Below, one piece after another: positions 1-7,369 of a stretch of DNA of 31,637 bases. The notes below the pieces were generated by a model. That model was not told the DNA's origin, ran no database searches, and saw only the letters and a program-made list of their open reading frames with translations. The stretch is from the NCBI GenBank assembly GCA_964622455.1, contig CAZUQP010000010.1, forward strand, positions 1-31,637, read 5' to 3'. Position 1 is the first letter of the stretch. The number at the start of each line of letters is the position of its first letter. This DNA is from CAZUQP01 sp964622455. Lineage in GTDB: Bacteria; Pseudomonadota; Gammaproteobacteria; DSM-16500. The position numbers were made by a program, and so were the translations under genes.

Positions 1-122
1 AAATCATTATGAAATTTTAACGCAAGATCATAGGGTTCACCGCCGCACAGGCGGCTTAGAAAATCATTATGAAATTTTAACGCAAGATCATAGGGTTCAC
101 CGCCGCACAGGCGGCTTAACAC
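1..122 (+). CRISPR. Trailer end of a type I-F CRISPR array (partial)
   Basis: Two copies of a 60-bp unit lie head to tail (1-60 and 61-120), differing only in the last two bases. The unit splits into a 28-nt repeat and a 32-nt spacer, the spacing of type I-F. The repeat at 35-62 begins GTTCAC, has a 5-bp stem CCGCC (40-44)/GGCGG (50-54) around loop GCACA, and ends CTTAGAAA, as I-F repeats do. Positions 1-2 are the end of an earlier repeat, 3-34 and 63-94 are identical spacers, and 95-122 is a last repeat whose 3' end has decayed to ACAC. By the usual orientation of I-F repeats, transcription runs left to right, so leader and cas genes should lie to the left, outside the window. The decayed repeat marks the old end of the array. 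Confidence 0.9.
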
Positions 123-1102
123 AATTCCTGCAGTTTTTTCTTCAGTAATGATTTATTGATTAGCTTGGTTTCGTATTCGGCAATCATTGTAGGCGACATA
201 CTGCGATTCATAGCATATTTTACGACTTCATCATCTTTTGTTTTGCAAATTAATATCCCAATACTTGAGTTTTCATGCGGTTTCTTGACATCACGGTCGA
301 GCACCTCCAAATAAAATTGTAGTTGGCCTAAATGTGAGGGTTCGAATTCTACGGTCTTAAGTTCGATTGCGGTCATACAGTTTAAGCCACGATGGAACAT
401 TAATAAGTCAATTCTGAAATCCTTCATTCCAACCTGTAGAGGGTATTCTTCGCCGATAAGGGTAAAGTCGGGCCCAAGCTCTATTAGGAATTTTTTTAAA
501 TGTAAAATAAGTCCTCGTCTTAAATCGTTCTCTTTGTGATCATCAGATAATCCTAAGAATTCAAAGACATAACAGTCTTTGAAAACCCTCGTGGTGTTAC
601 CCGAAAACTCTGTCAGCACTGCTGACAGTTTTATATCCGCTAATGTTGTTCTTTCGTATGTACCGCTATCTATTAGCCTAGCGAAGTCACGCTCTGAATA
701 GCGGGATTTAGCTGCTAATAATAAATAATATTCCCTTTCATCGGCCGTTTTAGTTTTAGACAAAATGTGTAAGTGGTTTGTCCAGGAAATTTCTGTCAGC
801 AGTGCTGACAGTTTTTTGCAGTTGTTATAAGTGTCATAGAATTGCTTCATGCGCCATATATTTCTTGCAGAAAATCCTTTAATAGAAGGGCTCTCAGAAA
901 TAATATATCGCGATAGTTGTTCAACTACATTTTTTCCCCAGCCATCTTTTTCAACTTTTTCGCTAACATAGCGACCAATATTCCAATATAAATGGATAAG
1001 GGTGCTGTTAACTTGTTGCCAAGCTGCAGTTTTTGCTTCAGTAATCATCTGATAGATTGCAGAAAAATCATTTTGGTATGTTGTTTTTGATTTATTTTTC
1101 AC
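116..1102 (-). CDS. DUF1016 / YhcG-family PD-(D/E)XK nuclease
   Basis: A 328-residue protein with the two-part architecture of the YhcG family: an N-terminal DUF1016_N helical region (about residues 10-150, with GFSARNIWRMKQFY at 76-89) and a C-terminal PD-(D/E)XK nuclease fold (about 170-320). Candidate catalytic residues are D232 in FRIDLLMFH, E247 and K249 in AIELK, and Q260. The length is normal for the family. Family members are often found with restriction-modification and other defence genes, but the exact substrate is not settled. The start is GTG, preceded by AAGGA about nine bases upstream. The gene converges on the CRISPR array, and its last codon and stop (116-121) lie inside the terminal repeat. 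Two 19-bp palindromes encode the similar peptides KLSALLTE and KLSAVLTE inside it. Confidence 0.85.
   Translation of the reverse strand: MKNKSKTTYQNDFSAIYQMITEAKTAAWQQVNSTLIHLYWNIGRYVSEKVEKDGWGKNVVEQLSRYIISESPSIKGFSARNIWRMKQFYDTYNNCKKLSALLTEISWTNHLHILSKTKTADEREYYLLLAAKSRYSERDFARLIDSGTYERTTLADIKLSAVLTEFSGNTTRVFKDCYVFEFLGLSDDHKENDLRRGLILHLKKFLIELGPDFTLIGEEYPLQVGMKDFRIDLLMFHRGLNCMTAIELKTVEFEPSHLGQLQFYLEVLDRDVKKPHENSSIGILICKTKDDEVVKYAMNRSMSPTMIAEYETKLINKSLLKKKLQELC
610..628. repeat. 19-bp palindrome inside the nuclease gene, copy A
   Basis: CTGTCAGCACTGCTGACAG has perfect 9-bp arms around a single central base. It is the exact reverse complement of copy B at 793-811. On the coding strand it encodes the core of KLSAVLTE (residues 158-165). 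Flanking AAAA and TTTT tracts extend the symmetry. Confidence 0.7.
793..811. repeat. 19-bp palindrome inside the nuclease gene, copy B
   Basis: CTGTCAGCAGTGCTGACAG has perfect 9-bp arms and differs from copy A only in the central base. It encodes the core of KLSALLTE (residues 97-104). The two copies therefore form an inverted pair about 165 bp apart, and each is itself a palindrome. Confidence 0.7.
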
Positions 1103-1283
1103 GCTTATTTATCCTTCATTTTTGTAGAATTCAAGTAATACAATCCAGTGTGTTTTTCTGTTCTTGATAGTACATACGCAGTTAGTGGTACAAGCAATCT
1201 TGGCATGAACGCAACAAAACGTAGGCACGCTTTTAACCAAAATGAATTGCTGCCGTGGAAAACAATGAGGGGATTTTTTAAGA

Positions 1284-2042
1284 TTATTCTGTTGTTTTTC
1301 TATTTTTTGTTTGCTTAACGCGTCTTAGCTGCCATAAAGTTACAATAGGCCCAGAACACGCATAACTGAGAAAAATACCAAATAACATTTCAGGCGGGTT
1401 AAGAGCGACAGCAGCTAAAATGAATACTAACGCTACAATCGCAAAAAAAGATACTTTTCCTTTTAAATCAACTTGTTTAAAACTATAGTAACGAACTCGA
1501 CTTACCATAAGACCTGCCACAAAAAGAGTAATCATCGCAGCAGGAATTACAATGAGAATACCAGTAATATCATAATCTGTGCAACACCAAACCATGCCTG
1601 CAATCACTGCAGCCGCTGAAGGACAAGGTAATCCTTGAAAATAACGTTTATCGTCATCGTGCACTTGCGTATTAAAGCGCGCTAAACGTAATGCAGTCGC
1701 TGCCGTATACACAAAAGCAACCAGCCAACCGGGTTTACCCAAACTGGATAATGACCAACTATATACAATTAAAGCAGGCGCCAAAGCAAACGCTACCATA
1801 TCTGATAAGCTATCATATTCGGCACCGAACGCCGTTTGTGTATTTGTCAAGCGCGCAACTCTGCCATCCAAACCATCTGCTATCATCGCAATAAATACAG
1901 CAATCGCTGCAATATCAAAATGACCTTTCATTGCTGCTACAATGGAATAAAACCCGGTAAATAATGCGGCTGTCGTAAACAAATTAGGTAAGAGATAAAT
2001 ACCGCGCGGCCGTACTATTTTAGGGGATTGATTTAATTCCAT
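1284..2042 (-). CDS. pssA: CDP-diacylglycerol--serine O-phosphatidyltransferase
   Basis: An integral membrane enzyme that transfers phosphatidyl from CDP-diacylglycerol to L-serine, giving phosphatidylserine for phosphatidylethanolamine synthesis. The CDP-alcohol phosphotransferase signature is complete: D56, D59-G60, A63-R64, G73, D77 and D81 with the canonical spacing. At 252 residues with several hydrophobic helices it matches the membrane-bound (type II, Bacillus-like) PssA rather than the peripheral E. coli enzyme. The ATG at 2042 is preceded by AAGGAAAG. The propeller-like gene ends only 15 bp upstream on the same strand, so the two are probably co-transcribed. The tail after the last helix is short and basic. 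Confidence 0.93.
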   Translation of the reverse strand: MELNQSPKIVRPRGIYLLPNLFTTAALFTGFYSIVAAMKGHFDIAAIAVFIAMIADGLDGRVARLTNTQTAFGAEYDSLSDMVAFALAPALIVYSWSLSSLGKPGWLVAFVYTAATALRLARFNTQVHDDDKRYFQGLPCPSAAAVIAGMVWCCTDYDITGILIVIPAAMITLFVAGLMVSRVRYYSFKQVDLKGKVSFFAIVALVFILAAVALNPPEMLFGIFLSYACSGPIVTLWQLRRVKQTKNRKTTE

Positions 2043-2057
2043 GAACTTTCCTTAATA

Positions 2058-2990
2058 TCATTGTCGCAACGCTCGAGAGTGATCAATAGCTTTTTGCTGT
2101 AGAATGGGTACAAAGTCACGAGCAATTGTGAGCCGCCAACTTCTAGGTGAGTTAATGAGTTCCCCTGAAGGCAGCATCACTAAAGGACGCTGCCCCAGAT
2201 AAATATTTTCGTCTGGCTGAGAAGCAATCTGATGACCTGTGTGCGGATCCCACACTGAAAGTAATTTCTGACCTGTGTTGATTCCGCGGCTAATAATAAG
2301 CGCCTTATCAACCGACGTAGTCAATGAGAAAGTAGGTGCATCCCAAATTTTAAGGGGATTCCCTGATGAATCCCAAATAATAATTTTGCCAATCCATGCA
2401 GGATTCTCGCCTTTACTGTCGCAAAATCCATCTCCACTCACGATGCAGCCATCCGACAATACAGTCAAAGCGGAGACATTTGCCTTCCACCTGCGCTTGA
2501 TGCTTTGAGCATCAGGATCTAACACAATGATTTCGTTATTTGTTCCAAGTATGATATTTTTTGTTTTTGGTGAAACAGCAAATGCTTGGATATGATGAAT
2601 ACCTTCCGGAATAGATAGATACTGTTGGGTAAGAGGATCAAAAATTCGAAGAAAAAGCCCAGAATATTTGAAGGGATAATGATTAGGATGCGGATTACCG
2701 TATGCAAAAATAATATTTCCGCGCAGCAATTCCCCAACATAATAAACATAATCACTATTATCGAGACCCAGTCCTGAAATCTGTTTTCGATCACCGTTGG
2801 GGCGTTCCAGTTCTAATAAGATTTCAGATTTTTTGCTCATGTCATCAAGCGGTTTAGACTCACATAAAAAGCGCTTTGCAATGCTGCCATCCGACAATAC
2901 AGCAATGACATCAGCATTATTTTTACCTGCTTCCTGAAACTCTGCATGAATAGATTTTTGTTCTCGAGAAGGTTGAAATAATCTCAGCAT
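2058..2990 (-). CDS. WD40/beta-propeller-like protein of unknown function
   Basis: A 310-residue protein I cannot assign to a named family. Blade-like strands ending in a hydrophobic-W/F/L-D pattern recur at about 114-119 (LRIFDP), 154-160 (IIVLDPD), 203-210 (IIIWDSSG) and 244-252 (LSVWDPHTG). Turns of the type VLSDG, VLSDG and MLPSG occur at about 31-35, 177-181 and 272-276. This suggests a WD40- or quinoprotein-like propeller acting as an interaction scaffold, which is inference from pattern only. No signal peptide or membrane helix is seen, so it is probably cytosolic or an exported effector. The ATG at 2990 has AAGGA about ten bases upstream. It lies directly upstream of pssA in the same direction. 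A 17-bp direct repeat (2448-2464 and 2886-2902) encodes two of the VLSDG turns. Confidence 0.6.
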   Translation of the reverse strand: MLRLFQPSREQKSIHAEFQEAGKNNADVIAVLSDGSIAKRFLCESKPLDDMSKKSEILLELERPNGDRKQISGLGLDNSDYVYYVGELLRGNIIFAYGNPHPNHYPFKYSGLFLRIFDPLTQQYLSIPEGIHHIQAFAVSPKTKNIILGTNNEIIVLDPDAQSIKRRWKANVSALTVLSDGCIVSGDGFCDSKGENPAWIGKIIIWDSSGNPLKIWDAPTFSLTTSVDKALIISRGINTGQKLLSVWDPHTGHQIASQPDENIYLGQRPLVMLPSGELINSPRSWRLTIARDFVPILQQKAIDHSRALRQ

Positions 2991-3292
2991 ATTAGTTCAT
3001 TCCTTAAAAAGTCCATAAAATAACCCGGATTCCTACTGCTCATTATGATGGATTAGGGAAAAACAGCAACAAAAAAACGTTTCCGATAAAATATCGATCA
3101 TCCCATTAAATTCCCACAAGATATCCACAGCTCACACACATCTTGTTCTATTGCATCACTTCACAATATACTCTATCTTGTATAGCAAGATCGTGAATTA
3201 TCCCATATGTTGTATGTAAATAGGGTAATAATTACACTATCTGGTAGATATCGACAAAAACAAAATACACAAATGACGCTCTGGAGGAGCCT
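2991..3292 (+). promoter_or_regulatory. Divergent intergenic region upstream of nrdA, with candidate promoter
   Basis: This 302-bp AT-rich gap separates the propeller gene (-) from nrdA (+). A candidate sigma-70 promoter for nrdA is TTGTAT (3210-3215), 17 bp, TACACT (3233-3238). A hyphenated palindrome ATCTTG-TATAG-CAAGAT lies at 3175-3191. The 16-mer at 3234-3249 (ACACTATCTGGTAGAT) partly resembles the NrdR box of ribonucleotide reductase genes. ATATCCACA at 3121-3129 is one base from a DnaA box. A strong ribosome-binding site GGAGGAG (3283-3289) precedes the nrdA ATG. The operator assignments are tentative; I see no gene here. Confidence 0.35.
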
Positions 3293-6109
3293 ATGGAAAC
3301 AGAAATTTTATCGATCCCAGGAACCGCTGCCATTAAATCCTTTCATACCGATATTACAGTTACTGCACCAGGCCACCTCAAAGTCATTCGCCGTAATGGA
3401 ACTTTAGCTTCGTTTGATGCTGTGAAGATTGCCTCAGCCATGACTAAGGCATTTCTTGCGGTTGAAGGCGATACTGCTGCGGGATCAAGCCGGATTAATG
3501 AAACAGTTGCAGAACTTTTAAAAAAAATTACGGATACCTTTACCCGAAGGCTGCCTGAAGGCGGCACGATTCACATTGAAGATATTCAAGATCAAGTTGA
3601 ATTAACATTAATGCGCACAGGTGAACATAGAGTTGCACGTGCTTACGTATTATATCGTGAAGAACGCCGTAAAGTTCGCGAACAAGAAAAAGGCCCTGCT
3701 AAAATCGCAAATGCTCCGCCGTTGCATGTGACATTAAACGACGGCGCGATTGTACCGCTGGATATTGAACATCTCACACATCTCGTTAATCGCGCTTGTG
3801 AAAGATTAGCAGATGTATCCGCCAATGCGATTATTCACGATATGCAGCGCAATCTTTTTGATAAAGTTCCAATAAAAGAAGTGAGCAAAGCGCTCATTAT
3901 GTCTGCCCGTATCTTAATTGAAAAAGAACCCAACTATAGTTTTGTTGCAGCCCGCTTGTTACTTGATAATTTACGCGATGAAGCTTTTCAATTTTTGAAT
4001 ATTAAACCAGAAGAAAATTTTTATTCTTCTTATTTAACTGCCTATGTAGAACGCGGTGCTGAATTAGAATTGCTCGATAGCAAGTTACAAACCTATGATC
4101 TTAAAAAATTAGTCAAGGCTATTCGTCCCGAGCGTGATTTACAATTTAATTATCTCGGGTTGCAAACACTGTATGACCGTTATTTTATCCACAGCTTAGG
4201 TGTACGCTTTGAATTACCGCAGGCCTTTTTCATGCGAGTTGCGATGGGGCTTGCCTTAAATGAAAAAAATAAAGAAGAACGCGCAATTGAATTTTATCAT
4301 TTATTATCAACATTTGATTTTATGAGTTCCACCCCTACTTTATTCAATTCAGGCACTTTGCGTCCGCAATTATCCAGTTGTTATCTCACCACCGTACCGG
4401 ATGACTTAGACGGCATTTTCGCCGCCATTAAAGACAATGCCTTATTGTCTAAATATGCAGGAGGATTAGGTAATGATTGGACGAACGTGCGCGCAATGGG
4501 TGCGCGAATTAAAGGCACCAATGGTAAATCACTCGGTGTTGTTCCTTTTTTAAGTGTTGCAAATGCCACTGCTGTTGCCGTGAATCAAGGCGGCAAACGT
4601 AAAGGCGCTGTTTGCGGTTACCTTGAGACTTGGCATAAAGATATTGAAGAATTTTTAGAATTACGAAAAAATACGGGTGACGAGCGCCGTCGCACACATG
4701 ATATGAATACAGCCAATTGGATCCCCGATTTATTCATGAAACGCGTGATCGAAGAAGCTGAATGGACACTTTTTTCACCGGATGAAGTGCCTGATCTTCA
4801 TGATACGTATGGCGAAGCATTTGAAAATGCTTACACCGCCTATGAAGCTAAAGCCGCGCGCGGTGAAATTCATAACTTCAAAAAACTGCCGGCTATCACT
4901 TTGTGGCGAAAAATGTTGGGCATGTTATTTGAAACGGGCCACCCCTGGATTACTTTTAAAGATGTGTGTAATTTACGTTCCCCGCAACAACATACAGGCG
5001 TGGTACACAGTTCAAATCTTTGTACTGAAATTACTTTAAATACCTCTCTTGATGAAATTGCTGTTTGTAATTTAGGAAGCATTAATCTCACTGCCCACAT
5101 GACTGATAAAGGGCTTAATCAAGAAAAATTACGCCGCACGATCCACACTGCAATCCGCATGTTAGATAATGTCATTGATATTAATTATTATTCGGTACCA
5201 CAAGCACGCAATTCCAACATGAAACATCGCCCGATTGGTTTGGGTGTCATGGCATTTCAAGATGCACTTTATCAATTAGGAATTCCTTACGCCTCAAAAG
5301 AAGCAGTTGAATTTGCTGACCGGTCAATGGAATTGATTAGTTACTATGCCATTGAAGCATCGACCTTGCTTTCAGAAGAGCGCGGTCCTTATTCGACATT
5401 TCATGGATCTTTGTGGAGCCAAGGTATTTTGCCGATTGATTCGATTGAACTCATCGCAAAAGAGCGAAAAGGTTATGTATTCAAACAAAATCGTTCGCTC
5501 ACGCTCGATTGGGAAACGTTGCGTAAACGCGTTAAAAAAGTCGGCATGCGTAATTCAAACGTCTTAGCCATTGCGCCCACTGCCACGATTGCCAATATTA
5601 CAGGCGTCTCTCAATCGATTGAACCCACTTATCAAAATCTTTTTGTTAAATCAAATTTATCGGGAGAATTTACCGTCATTAATCCTTATCTCGTAACCGA
5701 TTTGAAAAAACGTGATTTATGGGATGATGTCATGATCAATGATTTAAAATATTATCACGGCAGTGTGATGAAAATTAGCCGCATTCCAGATTCACTCAAA
5801 AAACTTTATGCCACTGCCTTTGAACTTGATCCTTCTTGGTTAGTGGAAGCCGCCTCTCGCCGGCAAAAATGGATTGATCAAGCGCAATCATTAAATCTTT
5901 ATATGGCTGAACCCTCAGGTAAAAAACTAGATCAACTCTATCGCTTAGCATGGGAAATGGGATTAAAAACGACGTATTATTTACGAAGTAGCGGTGCAAC
6001 CAATGCAGAACGTTCAACTGTTCAAGATACGGTTTTAAATGCGGTCCAAACCCTTGCTGAACCCAAGGCATGTCTCATCACCGATCCCGCTTGTGAAGCG
6101 TGTCAATAA
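3293..6109 (+). CDS. nrdA: Ribonucleoside-diphosphate reductase, alpha subunit (class Ia)
   Basis: Large subunit of aerobic ribonucleotide reductase, which reduces NDPs to dNDPs with the tyrosyl radical supplied by NrdB. At 938 residues it is longer than E. coli NrdA (761) and resembles the Pseudomonas type with a second, partial ATP-cone-like segment: the first cone is about residues 20-115 (LKVIRRNGTLASFD) and the second about 140-235. Catalytic features: C363 in SSCYL and C592 in AVCNLGS (the redox pair), C577 in the NLCTE motif with E579, the radical-transfer pair Y895-Y896, and the C-terminal dithiol C934-x-x-C937. GGAGGAG five bases upstream supports the ATG. nrdB follows after 12 bp. 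Confidence 0.97.
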   Translation: METEILSIPGTAAIKSFHTDITVTAPGHLKVIRRNGTLASFDAVKIASAMTKAFLAVEGDTAAGSSRINETVAELLKKITDTFTRRLPEGGTIHIEDIQDQVELTLMRTGEHRVARAYVLYREERRKVREQEKGPAKIANAPPLHVTLNDGAIVPLDIEHLTHLVNRACERLADVSANAIIHDMQRNLFDKVPIKEVSKALIMSARILIEKEPNYSFVAARLLLDNLRDEAFQFLNIKPEENFYSSYLTAYVERGAELELLDSKLQTYDLKKLVKAIRPERDLQFNYLGLQTLYDRYFIHSLGVRFELPQAFFMRVAMGLALNEKNKEERAIEFYHLLSTFDFMSSTPTLFNSGTLRPQLSSCYLTTVPDDLDGIFAAIKDNALLSKYAGGLGNDWTNVRAMGARIKGTNGKSLGVVPFLSVANATAVAVNQGGKRKGAVCGYLETWHKDIEEFLELRKNTGDERRRTHDMNTANWIPDLFMKRVIEEAEWTLFSPDEVPDLHDTYGEAFENAYTAYEAKAARGEIHNFKKLPAITLWRKMLGMLFETGHPWITFKDVCNLRSPQQHTGVVHSSNLCTEITLNTSLDEIAVCNLGSINLTAHMTDKGLNQEKLRRTIHTAIRMLDNVIDINYYSVPQARNSNMKHRPIGLGVMAFQDALYQLGIPYASKEAVEFADRSMELISYYAIEASTLLSEERGPYSTFHGSLWSQGILPIDSIELIAKERKGYVFKQNRSLTLDWETLRKRVKKVGMRNSNVLAIAPTATIANITGVSQSIEPTYQNLFVKSNLSGEFTVINPYLVTDLKKRDLWDDVMINDLKYYHGSVMKISRIPDSLKKLYATAFELDPSWLVEAASRRQKWIDQAQSLNLYMAEPSGKKLDQLYRLAWEMGLKTTYYLRSSGATNAERSTVQDTVLNAVQTLAEPKACLITDPACEACQ

Positions 6110-6121
6110 AGGAGATTACTT

Positions 6122-7204
6122 ATGTCACTTGCAGCACACACCTTAGGCGGCGCAACTGGTTTAGAAGCGTTACAAATGGGCGCAGCCCGCATCCAAGTTG
6201 ATGATAAACGTATTATTAATTGCCGCGCTGATCTCAATCAATTAGTGCCGTTTAAATATAAATGGGCATGGCAAAAATATTTAGATGCGTGCGCCAACCA
6301 CTGGATGCCGAATGAAATTAATATGTCAGCTGATGTCGCTTTATGGAAAGATCCTCATGGGTTAACCGAAGATGAACGCATGATTATTGAGCGTAATCTC
6401 GGATTTTTTTCAACCGCTGACTCACTGGTTGCGAATAATTTAGTGTTGGCAGTATATCGCCATATTACCAATCCTGAATGTCGTCAATATTTATTGCGTC
6501 AAGCATTTGAAGAAGCATTACATACGCATGCCTATCAACATGTGATTGAAAGTTTAGGGATGGATGAATCGCGCGTATTTAATATGTATCGTGAATTACC
6601 TGCGGTTGCGAAAAAAGCAACTTGGTCACTCCCCTACACACAAAGTTTAGGCGATCCCCATTTTAATACCGGCACACCCGAAAACGATCAACGGTTATTG
6701 CGCGATTTAATTGCGTTTTATGTGGTATTTGAGGGCATTTTCTTTTATGTAGGATTTACTCAAGTGTTATCGATGGGGCGACGTAATAAAATGACCGGCA
6801 CTGCGGAACAATTTCAATATATTTTGCGCGATGAATCCATGCATCTTAATTTCGGTATTGATGTGATCAATCAAATTAAAATTGAAAATCCGCATTTATG
6901 GAATGAACCTTTCAAGCAAGAAATTATTGACATGATCCATACAGGCGTTCAACTTGAATACACTTACGCAATTGATACAATGCCGCGCGGTATTTTAGGC
7001 ATGAATGCTGAGATGTTTAAAGAATATTTACATTTTATTGCAAACCGCCGATGCGCGCAAATTGGTTTGCCGCAACAATTCCCGGGGGCAACAAACCCAT
7101 TTCCTTGGATGAGCGAAATGATGGATTTGAAAAAAGAAAAGAATTTCTTTGAAACGCGTGTCACAGAATATCAAACCGGCGGTGCATTGAATTGGGATGA
7201 GTGA
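6122..7204 (+). CDS. nrdB: Ribonucleoside-diphosphate reductase, beta subunit
   Basis: The 360-residue radical-generating subunit of class Ia ribonucleotide reductase. All di-iron ligands are visible: D100 (STADS), E131 and H134 (EEALH), E204 (VVFEGIFF), E238 and H241 (RDESMH). The radical tyrosine is Y138, four residues after H134, so this is a tyrosyl-radical enzyme rather than a class Ic (Mn/Fe, Phe) variant. The C-terminus ends in an acidic tail (ALNWDE) of the type that docks into NrdA. GGAG at 6112-6115 lies in the 12-bp gap after nrdA and shows an operon with coupled translation. Stacked hairpins follow the stop codon. Confidence 0.97.
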   Translation: MSLAAHTLGGATGLEALQMGAARIQVDDKRIINCRADLNQLVPFKYKWAWQKYLDACANHWMPNEINMSADVALWKDPHGLTEDERMIIERNLGFFSTADSLVANNLVLAVYRHITNPECRQYLLRQAFEEALHTHAYQHVIESLGMDESRVFNMYRELPAVAKKATWSLPYTQSLGDPHFNTGTPENDQRLLRDLIAFYVVFEGIFFYVGFTQVLSMGRRNKMTGTAEQFQYILRDESMHLNFGIDVINQIKIENPHLWNEPFKQEIIDMIHTGVQLEYTYAIDTMPRGILGMNAEMFKEYLHFIANRRCAQIGLPQQFPGATNPFPWMSEMMDLKKEKNFFETRVTEYQTGGALNWDE

Positions 7205-7226
7205 TTCAGGTTACTACGTGCTACGA

Positions 7227-7352
7227 CCCCGTTTGAAAGCACAACGGGGCAAGCTTGTTCGCGGCATCTAGTTTTATTTTCTGGGTACCGCGCATAAAGC
7301 GCGGTACGTAGGGACAAAGCGGCCGTCGGCAACCTCTCCGCAGAAATAAAAC
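7227..7352. repeat. Stacked inverted repeats between nrdB and the 441-residue gene
   Basis: Three nested or adjacent dyads fill this 3'-to-3' junction. CCCCGTT (7227-7233) pairs with AACGGGG (7243-7249). GTACCGCGC (7285-7293) pairs with GCGCGGTAC (7299-7307) around ATAAA. An outer arm GTTTTATTTTCTG (7271-7283) pairs with CAGAAATAAAAC (7341-7352) with one bulged base. None is followed by a T run, so a simple intrinsic terminator is unlikely. It may be a structured intergenic repeat or a folded 3' end. Confidence 0.6.
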
Positions 7353-7369
7353 CACCGCTCCTTACAAAA

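Noticed and set aside
1..120. Simple tandem duplication rather than CRISPR
   Set aside because: The 28+32 partition, the I-F hairpin, the CTTAGAAA handle and the degenerate last repeat fit CRISPR too exactly; a tandem duplication of one repeat-spacer unit is compatible with, not opposed to, this.
2519..2794. 91-codon hydrophobic frame within the propeller-like gene
   Set aside because: A shifted frame on the same strand as the 310-residue protein; the hydrophobicity comes from the AT-rich sequence.
7227..7249. Intrinsic terminator of nrdAB
   Set aside because: The CCCCGTT/AACGGGG stem has no T run after it on either strand.
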